A stretch of DNA of 64,000 nucleotides, taken from positions 496,001-560,000 of the forward strand of contig NZ_CP019688.1 in NCBI RefSeq assembly GCF_002287505.1, given 5' to 3'. Shown here piece after piece: positions 1-8,049 of this stretch. Numbering within the stretch: position 1 is the first letter of the stretch; the number at the start of each line of letters is the position of its first letter. Origin of the DNA: Corynebacterium glaucum. GTDB taxonomy: Bacteria; Actinomycetota; Actinomycetes; Mycobacteriales; Mycobacteriaceae. The notes under the pieces were generated by a model, which was given only the letters and a program-made list of their open reading frames with translations, had not been told where the DNA came from and searched no databases. The position numbers and the translations under genes are program-made.

Positions 1-644
1 TGCGTGCAATCTCGTCCTTGACTTCGTAGAGCAAGGCATGGTGCGGCGGCAGCATCACGCTCTCGTACAACGCCGCGTCGCGGCCCGGGGTGAAGTACGA
101 GCTGGACTCGTAGTGCCTGGCAAAGCGTGTGTGAAAATCCTGTTGGAACGCTTCGTGGGCGGTGCGCAGATCGTCGGCAAGTGGAGCGGTGGTGAGCTGG
201 TCTTTCGGGGTGGTGTCCCAAATAACCCGGGTGGTCTGGGGGATGCTGAGAAACACTCCGGCAGTGAAATCCCAGAAGAACAGCAGCCGGCCGGTGTCGG
301 GGAGGTCGCCAGCTGTATCGCCGAGGGCGTGCGCTTCCTCCAAGTCGATTTGCCCCGATGAACGTCAGGGAGTGCTCGCGGGTGATGGATTCCAGCTGCT
401 CGCCGTCCACCCAGTCGGGAAGCAGCGCAAGGTCGTCGGCGGTGGGTTTGATGCGCGGCCATTCGAACCCTTCGGGCACGTCGGGGGTGCCGCCGATGCG
501 GGTGCTGCCCAACGTGGTCTGGCCCCAATCCTTGGACGGCTTCAGCCCAATCGCGGGGGTGAGCAGGTGCAACACATCCGCACGGATGGGCGCGGGCAGG
601 ATTTCCTCGGCGAGTTCAAGCGCCCGCTTACGGCTTTCAAACAT
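1..644 (-). pseudogene. DUF1963 (YwqG-like) protein, frameshifted and cut by the window edge
   Basis: Reading the minus strand from an ATG at 644 gives a protein beginning MFESRKRALELAEEILPAP, with a typical DUF1963 stretch containing LGSTRIGGTPDVPEGFEWP. After the residues LTFIG the frame is lost. If one G is removed from the GGGG run (plus strand CCCC at 353-356), the frame resumes as QIDLEEAHALGDTAGDLP and LLFFWDF, and continues open to base 1. The two halves together match the family pattern of an LxFxxQIDLEE strand following the GGxPdxPxxfeWP motif. The function of DUF1963 is unknown. This is either a real single-base insertion or a sequencing error in a homopolymer. The C-terminus lies outside the window. 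Confidence 0.75.
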
Positions 645-666
645 GCGGCCCACTGTAGCGGCGCAG

Positions 667-1923
667 CTACTGGCTGTGGCGACCGCCCGTGCTGGGCCCG
701 ATGTGCCCGCTGACCCGGAGGATGACGCCCGCAAGTGCAAGCACGCCGACGAGTATCGCGATGAGCGCCCAGGGGGAGCGCGCGGCACCGGTAGACGCAC
801 TCGGTGCACCGGTGAACTGCGCGGCGCTGGCCGGGTCGGGGGTCAGCCCCGCGGGCGGCACGGGTGCGGTTGCGGACGCGGCCGAGACCGGCGCAAGCTG
901 CGCCACCCCTGCTCCCGGCGCGATTGGGTACGCGGCGTGCAGCAGCTTCTGGGCCTGCTCCCAGGCGCGCGTGTCCCACGCGGTGGTGTCCAGCACCACC
1001 GCAACCAACCGCCGCCCACCGTGGTTCACCGCACCTACGAACGTGTGGTTCGCATCGTCGGTGTAGCCGGTCTTGCCGCCGATGCCTTCCGGGTCGTTCA
1101 AGTACAGCTTGTTGTCGTTCCACATGTCGAACGGCGGCAGTTCGCCGTAGCCCGGGAACTCGTACGACTCCGTGTCCGCGATCTGCGCGAACACCGGATT
1201 CGCAAACGCCGCCCGGTACGCCAACCCCATGTCCCACGCAGAGGTCGACATGCCCGGCGCATCCAACCCGGAGTAGGATGCAGCGCGGGTGTCGGCCATC
1301 CCCAATTCACTCGCCAGCGCGTTCACCTTGCGCAGCGTCACCTCGTCGCCGCCGAGCGCCTGCGCCAACGCGTGCGCCGCGTCATTGCCAGAGGACAAAA
1401 TTAGCCCGTACAGCAGGTCGCGCACCGTGTATTCGCCGTCCGGGCCGATGCCGGCGGCGGAACCCTCCTGGTTCGCCGACTCCTCGCTCACCGTAACCGG
1501 CGCATCCAGGTCCAGCTCGTCGATCACCACCAGCGCCAGCAGCACCTTGATAATCGACGCCGGCCGGTAGCGCCCGTGCGGGTCCTTCATCGCCACTACT
1601 TCGCCGGAATCAATGTCCGCCACCAACCACGACGAGGCCACAACTTCCGGGTCTACCCGGTACCCGCTCGGCGCGATCACGCCGCACGGCCCGCCGTACA
1701 CTGCCGGCAAAGGCGTCGGGGTCGAGCCGTCGACAACCCGCTCAGAGGTGCTCACCGGTTCGGGAGGCACCAGCGACCGAGCGCAGTTGTCGGTGTCCGG
1801 TGCCCGGTTGCGGCTCGGCGGGATCCACTGGCCGTTTTCGTAGTATCCGGTGGTGGGTGGGGAGGAGGTCACCGGGGCGTCGCTAAGCGCAATGCCCTGG
1901 GCAAGGAGGAGGGGAGCAATCAC
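667..1923 (-). CDS. D-alanyl-D-alanine carboxypeptidase (serine peptidase S11, PBP5-like)
   Basis: A 418-residue penicillin-binding protein that would trim the terminal D-Ala of peptidoglycan stem peptides outside the membrane. All three catalytic motifs are visible: SIIK (SxxK) in ASIIKVLLALVV, SGN (SxN) in LSSGNDAAHALAQ, and KTG in GIGGKTGYTDDANH. A C-terminal hydrophobic segment (SPWALIAILVGVLALAGVIL) should anchor it. The GTG start at 1923 overlaps the stop of the upstream channel gene by 4 bases (GTGA), which implies translational coupling. The N-terminal hydrophobic stretch is short for a signal peptide, so export may depend on a weak signal. The family assignment is firm; the physiological substrate is inferred. 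Confidence 0.88.
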   Translation of the reverse strand: MIAPLLLAQGIALSDAPVTSSPPTTGYYENGQWIPPSRNRAPDTDNCARSLVPPEPVSTSERVVDGSTPTPLPAVYGGPCGVIAPSGYRVDPEVVASSWLVADIDSGEVVAMKDPHGRYRPASIIKVLLALVVIDELDLDAPVTVSEESANQEGSAAGIGPDGEYTVRDLLYGLILSSGNDAAHALAQALGGDEVTLRKVNALASELGMADTRAASYSGLDAPGMSTSAWDMGLAYRAAFANPVFAQIADTESYEFPGYGELPPFDMWNDNKLYLNDPEGIGGKTGYTDDANHTFVGAVNHGGRRLVAVVLDTTAWDTRAWEQAQKLLHAAYPIAPGAGVAQLAPVSAASATAPVPPAGLTPDPASAAQFTGAPSASTGAARSPWALIAILVGVLALAGVILRVSGHIGPSTGGRHSQ

Positions 1924-2882
1924 CCTTTCCTCCTCTCCTGGTAAAGCCGCTCGATCAGCTCGTCGGTCAGTTGCTCGTCGCGCAGCACAAGGTCGAGCAT
2001 TTCGCTTGACGACGCCTCTTCCGCACGCATATCCCGCCGCACCTGCTCCGCCTCTTTCATGGCGCTGGAGCGGCGCTTGCCCTTCTTCACGTCCGCCTCA
2101 ATACGGCGCTGCAAGGCCTTCTCCATTTGGCGGTGGCGCCAGGCACGCAGCGAGCGCGGCTCCAAACCGCGCGCCACCGCGCGGGAACTCTGCTCCGCCT
2201 TCTTCGCCGCGCGAACGACTTGGGCCGCGGTCTTGTTCACAGGCGCGTAGTCGCTGTTCGTGCCTAATTTCCAGTTGCCGTAATAGCCGACGAGGAAGAG
2301 CGCGTAGCTGACAATTGGGCCCAGCACCATGCCCCAAGCCGTGAACCCTGTGGCGTTTGCGGCGAGCAGCACGCCCGCGCAGGCGACCGCGGGCACCACT
2401 GCTGGTTGGTTGTTGCCGAACACGGATGGTTCGCGGGCCATGACCACGTCGCGGATCATGCCGCCGCCGGTTGCGGTGAGCACGCCCATGAGGATCGACG
2501 GAAGCATCGGCAGGTCAAAGACAATCGCCTTCATCGTGCCGGTCGCGGCCCAGAGCGCGGCGATGAGGCCGTCGCCGTGCGACTGCACAAACTCCCACGT
2601 GCGGCCTTTGAAGTACGTGAACCGCGCGATGAGGGTGCCAGTTAGGGCAAGGATGAGGTACTCGGGCTCGCTCATTGCGGCGACGGTGCCTTGGTTGATC
2701 AGCACGTCGCGCAGCATGCCGCCGCCGAGCGCGGAGAACATGGCGATGAAGAAGAACCCGACGATGTCGTAGCCGCGCTGGCGTGCGATGGTGCCGCCGA
2801 TGATGCTCATCATCAGCACACCCGAGACATCAAACCACCGGTAGATGGTGGTGATGAGGGGATCGACTTGCTCCACAGGCAT
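1920..2882 (-). CDS. TRIC / UPF0126 family membrane channel with long basic C-terminal tail
   Basis: A 320-residue protein with about seven hydrophobic segments and the duplicated GGGMLRDV and GGGMIRDV motifs of the trimeric intracellular cation channel family (formerly UPF0126), which conducts potassium in characterised prokaryotic members. After the membrane part (to about residue 215) comes a roughly 100-residue charged, probably helical tail rich in Arg, Lys and Glu. That tail is unusual, since most bacterial homologues stop near 210 residues. A TACAAT box at 2891-2896 lies 8 bases before the ATG, which suggests leaderless translation. It is the first gene of a two-gene operon with the carboxypeptidase. 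Confidence 0.85.
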   Translation of the reverse strand: MPVEQVDPLITTIYRWFDVSGVLMMSIIGGTIARQRGYDIVGFFFIAMFSALGGGMLRDVLINQGTVAAMSEPEYLILALTGTLIARFTYFKGRTWEFVQSHGDGLIAALWAATGTMKAIVFDLPMLPSILMGVLTATGGGMIRDVVMAREPSVFGNNQPAVVPAVACAGVLLAANATGFTAWGMVLGPIVSYALFLVGYYGNWKLGTNSDYAPVNKTAAQVVRAAKKAEQSSRAVARGLEPRSLRAWRHRQMEKALQRRIEADVKKGKRRSSAMKEAEQVRRDMRAEEASSSEMLDLVLRDEQLTDELIERLYQERRKG

Positions 2883-3064
2883 AGGTGCTCATTGTAAGAG
2901 CGGCGCCCGCCCCCGCACATTGGGGGTGATCTGCTTTTGTGGACATTCGTCCAACTGGCCACAGGAAGCGTACAGACAGCGTTCAGGAAAGTGGCGCAAA
3001 GCTCCTTAGGGCCCAGCAGTGATATACGTGGGTACCTACATAGTTTGGTTGCACACTTATTCCC

Positions 3065-3637
3065 ATGTTCAACACCTTCACTACCTTCACCACCGCCGCC
3101 ATCGATCTTGCGGCGGTCGCGTTCCTTGTTTTCGCCGTCTATTACCCGCGCCACCGCCGCAGCGACCTGGTTGTCGCGTTCCTCGGGGTCAACGTCGGCG
3201 TTCTCGCTGTCTCAGCTGTGCTCGCCACCGCGGATGTCGGAGCGGGCTTGGGCATGGGGCTATTCGGCGTGCTGTCCATCATTCGACTGCGTTCCTCCGA
3301 GATTTCGCAGCGCGAGGTCGCGTACTACTTCGCGGTGCTCGCCATCGGCCTGATCTGCGGCATCTCAAACTCGCCCCTCACCGCTGCCGCCGCAAGCGCA
3401 CTCATCGTCGGCGTGCTCGCCGCAGCGGACGGGATGTCCAAGGCCACCCACCAGGAAGAGATTGTCGTCGACCGCGCGCTCGCTGATCGGGATGAGCTCC
3501 AAGCGCGCGTGGAGGAGCTCACCGGCGCGACAGTCCTGGCGCTCGAGGTGCTCCGCCTCGACACAGTCAACGACACCACCCTCGTTGCCGCGCAGCTGCG
3601 CCGCGAGGCTCCCATCAACCTTCCGGTGGGTGTCTAG
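3065..3637 (+). CDS. DUF4956 family membrane protein
   Basis: A 190-residue protein with several hydrophobic helices in its first 110 residues (for example AAIDLAAVAFLVFAVYYP, LVVAFLGVNVGVLAVSAVL) and a cytoplasmic alpha-helical tail. The central LFGVLSIIRLRSSEISQREV segment is the recognisable core of DUF4956. The function is unknown. Family members commonly sit next to VTC-domain and CotH or carbohydrate-binding genes, as here. The stop codon is followed directly by the ATG of the VTC gene, so the two are co-transcribed and probably coupled. Confidence 0.85.
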   Translation: MFNTFTTFTTAAIDLAAVAFLVFAVYYPRHRRSDLVVAFLGVNVGVLAVSAVLATADVGAGLGMGLFGVLSIIRLRSSEISQREVAYYFAVLAIGLICGISNSPLTAAAASALIVGVLAAADGMSKATHQEEIVVDRALADRDELQARVEELTGATVLALEVLRLDTVNDTTLVAAQLRREAPINLPVGV

Positions 3638-4336
3638 ATGGAAACGATCACGCTCGACGAACTCACTCGTACCGACGCCATGATGACGCGGGTCGACCGC
3701 AAGTACCTCCTGCACGAGTCCGAGGCACAACAGCTTTTCGACGCGTTGCCAAACGCCACCCGAGTCCTCACCGTCGCCGGGACCACCTCTCAGCGCTACG
3801 ACACCACTTACTTCGACACCGCCGATCTCCAGAGCTACTACGGCGCCGCCCGAAAGCGCCGCGGCCGCTTCAAGGTGCGCGTCCGGACGTACGTGGACAC
3901 CGGCGCGCAATTCCTCGAGGTGAAAACCAAAGGCCCGCGAGGAGTGACTGTGAAAAACCGCGTCCCTTATGACGGGCCCGGCGCGTGGAACTTCGTCACC
4001 GACACCCTCGGTCCCCTCGATCTCGCCCCGGTTATGCGAAACACCTACCGGCGCACCACGTTGTCGCCGCCGGATCCCGGCCGCGCGACCGTGGACCGCG
4101 ACTTGGTCTGGGAATCCGCGGGCCGGCGCATCGCAGACCTCGATCTCGTCATCATCGAAACGAAATCGGGCCGCACGCCGTCCTCCATCGACCAGCTTCT
4201 CTTCGCCCACGGCCACCGTCCCCGCCGCGTCTCCAAATTTGGCTGCGGCATGGCGGCGCTGCACCCGCAACTCCCGGCCAACAACTGGCACCGCACACTC
4301 ACCGATTACTTCGAAAGGACCCCCAACCATGCGTAA
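3638..4336 (+). CDS. VTC-domain protein (polyphosphate polymerase-like)
   Basis: A 232-residue protein built almost entirely of a VTC domain, the triphosphate-tunnel fold of the yeast vacuolar transporter chaperone Vtc4, which makes polyphosphate. Tunnel residues look intact: Lys in RVDRKYLLH, the paired basics in GRFKVRVRTY, EVKTKG, the Arg-rich RNTYRRTTL, and the acid-lysine pair in IIETKSG. Enzyme activity is not proven for bacterial members of this cluster, and inorganic polyphosphate or another phosphorylated substrate are both possible. It follows the DUF4956 gene with no gap and overlaps the next gene by 8 bases. Confidence 0.85.
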   Translation: METITLDELTRTDAMMTRVDRKYLLHESEAQQLFDALPNATRVLTVAGTTSQRYDTTYFDTADLQSYYGAARKRRGRFKVRVRTYVDTGAQFLEVKTKGPRGVTVKNRVPYDGPGAWNFVTDTLGPLDLAPVMRNTYRRTTLSPPDPGRATVDRDLVWESAGRRIADLDLVIIETKSGRTPSSIDQLLFAHGHRPRRVSKFGCGMAALHPQLPANNWHRTLTDYFERTPNHA

Positions 4337-6104
4337 ACCCATTCTTGCCCTCGCCGCTGCGGCAGCACTGACGATGTCCGCCTGCTCGACCGAAGTGGCC
4401 GTGAAGCCTGTGGCTGAAACGGCTGAGGTGACGTCGACCGTGGCGTCAACGGTGGCGTCGACAAGCGAAAGCTCCACCGTGAACCCGCCCACCGCAAGCG
4501 AGCAACTGGCCGCGCTCGGCGCGCCCGAGATTGTCGAGGCCGCGGGCGAGGCCGTCGATTGGGACGGCGGGGCGATCACGGAAGCTGGCACCTACCGAAT
4601 CAGCGGCGACGCGCGCAACGTCACCGTCGACGCGCCGGGGGAGACAGTGGTGCTCGTGCTCGACAGCGCCGACATCACGGGGCAATTGCTTATCGACGCT
4701 TCGTCCGCCGCGCTCGTTCTCACCGGCGACTCGCACCTGGATGCCTCCAACATCCTCACCGACGAAGGCGCAATCCATGCCACCGGCAACCTGACGGTGA
4801 CTGGCGATGGTTCGCTTGAGGTCTCCTCCGACGGCGACGGCGTGGTGGCCAAGGACGATCTCGTGGTCACCTCCGGGCGTGTCACCGTGGACGCAGGCGA
4901 CGACGCGCTGCGCGGCACCGATTCCGTCACCGTGGCCGACGGCACGCTCGAACTGAAGGCGGGCGGCGACGGTATCGCCTCGTCGAAGGATGACGACGAG
5001 CAGAAGGGCTGGATCGCGGTTACCGGCGGCGACATCACCGTCGATGCAGGCGACGATGCGTTCAGCGCCCACAACGACGTGCTGGTCACCGGCGGCACGA
5101 TTGAGCTCCGAGCCACGGATAAGGGGGTCAACGCCGGGCGCTTCGCGCTCATGTCCGAGGGGGCTTTGCTTATCGACGTCTCCGACGACGCCATCCACTC
5201 CGACGGTGCGCTCCGTTTAAGCGGCGGCACCGTCGGGGTAGCAGCCGGGGATGATGGCGTGCACGCCGAGGTCGCCGCAGTCCTTGACGGCGCGGATGTC
5301 ACCGTCACCGAATCCGAGGAAGCCCTCGAGGCCGGCCTGATCACGGTGTCCGGTGGAAAAGTTGACCTCACGGCCACTGATGACGGCATCAACGCCTCCG
5401 GCTCCACCACCGTAGAGGAGGGCCTTGCCGCGGCGGAGGCGGACGAGGCCGAGGAAGAGGCGGAGGAAGAGGCGGCAGAAGATGCGGCAGGTCCTCAGGA
5501 GATGGGCGGCGCGCCGGGTGGCCCGATGGGCGAACCCGGGGGTGGCCCGATGGGCGAGAACACCGGCGAGCACCTCGCTATCACGGGCGGGGCTGTCACC
5601 GTCAACGCGGGCGGTGACGGTATCGACTCGAACGGCACCGCAGCGGTCACAGGCGGCACTGTCACTGTTTTCGGGCCGACGAACGACGCAAACGGTGCAA
5701 TCGATGTCGCGGGCGGACTCGACGTGAGCGGAGGTGAGCTATGGGCTCTCGGTTCGGCCGGAATGGCTGAGTCGCCGTCTTCGTCGAGCTCGCAAGGGTG
5801 GTTGCAAAGCAGCGTGACGGCGGGAGCCGGCGCAGAAATTACCGTGAGCGATCAGGCGGGCAACCCTGTTGCCTCCTTGACCACCCCGAAAGATGTGGTG
5901 AACGTCGTGTACTCGTCGCCGGACATTGATCCTTCCGCCACGTACAGCGTCAACGGCACCGAGGTGAGCGCGAACACCGCGTCGCGCGGTGGTGGCATGG
6001 GCGGACCCGGCGGCGGCCAGATGCCCGGAGGCGGCCAGATGCCCGGAGGCGGCCAGATGCCCGGAGGCGGCCAGATGCCCGGAGGCGGCCAGATGCCCGG
6101 GTGA
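4329..6104 (+). CDS. Lipoprotein with Cthe_2159-type carbohydrate-binding beta-helix, repeat-rich C-terminus
   Basis: A 591-residue lipoprotein. The signal peptide MRKPILALAAAAALTMSAC ends in a lipobox with Cys19. Residues of about 75-360 form repeated turns such as GGDITVDAGDDAF and GGTIELRATDKGVNAG, typical of a right-handed beta-helix with acidic, possibly calcium-binding loops (Cthe_2159 domain, PF14262). A Glu/Ala-rich insert (about 365-390) and a Gly/Met/Pro linker interrupt the helix. The protein ends in five GGQMPG repeats and then a TGA. The next frame continues GDMGMPGAPGMAPD to a stop at 6204, which suggests a frameshift near 6101. It is the third gene of the DUF4956-VTC operon. 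Confidence 0.82.
   Translation: MRKPILALAAAAALTMSACSTEVAVKPVAETAEVTSTVASTVASTSESSTVNPPTASEQLAALGAPEIVEAAGEAVDWDGGAITEAGTYRISGDARNVTVDAPGETVVLVLDSADITGQLLIDASSAALVLTGDSHLDASNILTDEGAIHATGNLTVTGDGSLEVSSDGDGVVAKDDLVVTSGRVTVDAGDDALRGTDSVTVADGTLELKAGGDGIASSKDDDEQKGWIAVTGGDITVDAGDDAFSAHNDVLVTGGTIELRATDKGVNAGRFALMSEGALLIDVSDDAIHSDGALRLSGGTVGVAAGDDGVHAEVAAVLDGADVTVTESEEALEAGLITVSGGKVDLTATDDGINASGSTTVEEGLAAAEADEAEEEAEEEAAEDAAGPQEMGGAPGGPMGEPGGGPMGENTGEHLAITGGAVTVNAGGDGIDSNGTAAVTGGTVTVFGPTNDANGAIDVAGGLDVSGGELWALGSAGMAESPSSSSSQGWLQSSVTAGAGAEITVSDQAGNPVASLTTPKDVVNVVYSSPDIDPSATYSVNGTEVSANTASRGGGMGGPGGGQMPGGGQMPGGGQMPGGGQMPGGGQMPG
4686..4698 (+). repeat. Exact copy of the 13-mer TTGCTTATCGACG
   Basis: Within the beta-helix lipoprotein gene, read in frame as Leu-Leu-Ile-Asp. 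One of eight exact plus-strand copies in the window. Confidence 0.9.
5166..5178 (+). repeat. Exact copy of the 13-mer TTGCTTATCGACG
   Basis: Second copy in the same lipoprotein gene, 480 bases downstream, also read as Leu-Leu-Ile-Asp. Confidence 0.9.
6012..6101 (+). repeat. Five tandem 18-bp units coding GGQMPG
   Basis: Five consecutive copies of GGCGGCCAGATGCCCGGA (the last ends GGG) begin at 6012, 6030, 6048, 6066 and 6084. The unit is a multiple of three, so copy-number change lengthens or shortens the protein without changing frame. The near-perfect identity points to recent expansion. Confidence 0.95.
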
Positions 6105-6200
6105 CATGGGTATGCCGGGGGCACCGGGGATGGCTCCGGACGCGCAGCGTGAGGACGTGGCGGTGTTGCCGCAGCGGCGCGACAGCGATCGCGACACCGC

Positions 6201-6758
6201 CTAGCGCAGGAAATCTGGGGGCGGGCCCGGTGGCGGGCCGGGGTGCTGGCCGCGTGGCGGGGGAGGTGGGCCCCAGGCGTCGCCGGACGGCGAAGGTGGG
6301 GGCCATTTGAGGGGGGTCGGCGGGAAATCTTCGGGGGTCATGTGGGATTCTGCGGCGGCGATTAGCTTGTCTAAGAATCCAGCGAGGCCTACTCGCTCCC
6401 GCTCAGAGAGAGCGCTAAATGGGTCGAACTCCTCGGCGGTGTCGTGTTCCTTGGCGGCTGCTTTGCCGCCGTCGGTAAGCGTCACGATGCTCGTGCGCTT
6501 ATCCTGCGGATTCGGAGCGCGCGATACGAGCCCCTTGGCCTCCATCTTCGAAAGCAACTCCGCCAGCGACTGCGAGCGGATCCCAAGCACCGCGGCCAGG
6601 TCCTTTTGTGTCACTCCGTCTTGCAGCGAAAGGAGCTTCAACACGCGGCCCTGGCCGGAGAACGCGTTGCGGCCCTGCGGGTCCGCACTCGCCACGCGCA
6701 TCAGGTGCATGAAATGCCGCAGCTTCGCTTGGAGCTCCGCAGATTCCCCGCCCGCCAT
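6201..6758 (-). CDS. MarR-family transcriptional regulator with proline-rich tail
   Basis: A 185-residue winged-helix regulator. Residues of about 35-110 contain a MarR fold: the recognition region VTQKDLAAVLGIRSQSLAELLSKMEAKGLVSR, then the wing NPQDKRTSIVTLTDGG. The last 35 residues (PPPSPSGDAWGPPPPPRG and onward) are proline- and glycine-rich and not part of the family fold. It overlaps by a few bases the possible shifted end of the convergent lipoprotein gene. It starts 15 bases after the upstream gene of unknown function, so both are probably one transcript. The target operon and ligand are unknown. Confidence 0.85.
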   Translation of the reverse strand: MAGGESAELQAKLRHFMHLMRVASADPQGRNAFSGQGRVLKLLSLQDGVTQKDLAAVLGIRSQSLAELLSKMEAKGLVSRAPNPQDKRTSIVTLTDGGKAAAKEHDTAEEFDPFSALSERERVGLAGFLDKLIAAAESHMTPEDFPPTPLKWPPPSPSGDAWGPPPPPRGQHPGPPPGPPPDFLR

Positions 6759-6773
6759 GGTTGCCTAGAACCC

Positions 6774-8012
6774 CTAGAACTTGGAGAACCGCTTGGTCAG
6801 CTGGTCTTCCATCTCGGTCCACGCCTCAGCCTTGTCAGTGAACGGGGCAGAGGGTACGTAGCCGGCGGACTCGGTCGAGCCCATCATGTACGCCAGGTAG
6901 TCCTGCATCCGCGGGTTAGCCAGCAGGAAGGAATTCAGCGAGTCGTCCTTCGCCCAGTCTGCGGCATCGGCAAGCACCTCGTAGGCCTTCGTCATCTGCT
7001 CGGTGTCGACTGCGTCCGGCCCCTTCGTGATGTCCTCGGCAATGCCGTTGAAGGAGTAGGCGTTGTCCGGGTGGACCTCCACTTTCAGCTCGCCGGCGTT
7101 CGCCGCGTTCATCAGGTCTTGCCAGGTGGACACGCCCGCGAGCTCGTGGTCGTCGTTCTCCAGAATCCAGCGGCCGAGGTGCTTCGGGGTGGGGAAGGTG
7201 AAGATTTCGCCGTACTTGCCCAGGAACACCGGCGCCGAACCCAGGTAGGTGCGCAGCGTGTAGACGGTTTTGCCCTGGACGGTGATCTTCACTGGATCGA
7301 TGCCTGCCGTCGCCCACGGCGACACGTCGTACGGGTCCTCGGCCGCAGCCTGCGCAACTTCCTGCTTCTGTTGCTCCTCGCGGCGGCGGGCGCGCTCCTC
7401 CTGCGCCGCGGTGATCGCGGTCCCAGCGGAAGCGACAGCCTCCGCGTCCAGCTCGCTGGTTTCCACTACTCGCACGGCACCATCAAGTGAGTGCACGACG
7501 TTTTCCCAGTTCGCCAGAACTACACGGCCGACACCGGACCACTCGTCGAGGCCAGCGTCGCCCGAGTAGTGCTCGGAGCCGCGCGCGACGTTCGCCAGAA
7601 TTGAGTGAGACGCAAAGAAGATCTGCGCCTGCTCCGCGTTCGCCACCTCAGCGAGCGAGCGCGAAAGCTGCAGCACGCGCGACAGCTGCGAGACGTTCCC
7701 GTGGCTGGGGCGATCTGCCAAGAAGTTCGGCGCCCCGACGATGTCGTAGTACTGCTTCTCGCTCGGCACCACGCGATCGTCGCCCTGTGCCTGGAAGTTC
7801 GCCCACTTCGGGTGGTCGGTCAGGTCATGCTGCGCGGTGGTGTTCAAAAACACCAGCAGCTCCTCAGGCGAGTGGAAGGCGAGGACGGATTCGTCGTCGC
7901 CCAAGAACGCCTGCCACTCAGAGCCCTTCTCTTTCCATGTGGGGGCCCACAGCGTGTAGAAGTCGCCGGCGGTCAGCGAAACCTTGACAGGGAGGATTGC
8001 ACGGGTGCTCAT
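6774..8012 (-). CDS. Corynebacterial protein of unknown function with internal duplication
   Basis: A 412-residue soluble protein that I cannot assign to a named family. The N-terminal half (DFYTLWAPTWKEKG, then LAFHSPEELLVFL and DLTDHPKW) and a segment near residues 250-310 (TVYTLRTYLGSAPVFLG, then FTFPTPKHLGRWI and ELAGVSTW) follow the same pattern, so the protein looks like two copies of one domain. They are joined by a charged helical linker rich in Arg, Glu and Gln. There is no signal peptide and no membrane helix. A TAGAGT box at 8021-8026 sits 8 bases before the ATG, so the message is probably leaderless. It is followed by marR. Confidence 0.7.
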   Translation of the reverse strand: MSTRAILPVKVSLTAGDFYTLWAPTWKEKGSEWQAFLGDDESVLAFHSPEELLVFLNTTAQHDLTDHPKWANFQAQGDDRVVPSEKQYYDIVGAPNFLADRPSHGNVSQLSRVLQLSRSLAEVANAEQAQIFFASHSILANVARGSEHYSGDAGLDEWSGVGRVVLANWENVVHSLDGAVRVVETSELDAEAVASAGTAITAAQEERARRREEQQKQEVAQAAAEDPYDVSPWATAGIDPVKITVQGKTVYTLRTYLGSAPVFLGKYGEIFTFPTPKHLGRWILENDDHELAGVSTWQDLMNAANAGELKVEVHPDNAYSFNGIAEDITKGPDAVDTEQMTKAYEVLADAADWAKDDSLNSFLLANPRMQDYLAYMMGSTESAGYVPSAPFTDKAEAWTEMEDQLTKRFSKF

Positions 8013-8049
8013 GGAGGGAAACTCTACTAAATTGTTTCCCTACCGCTGT

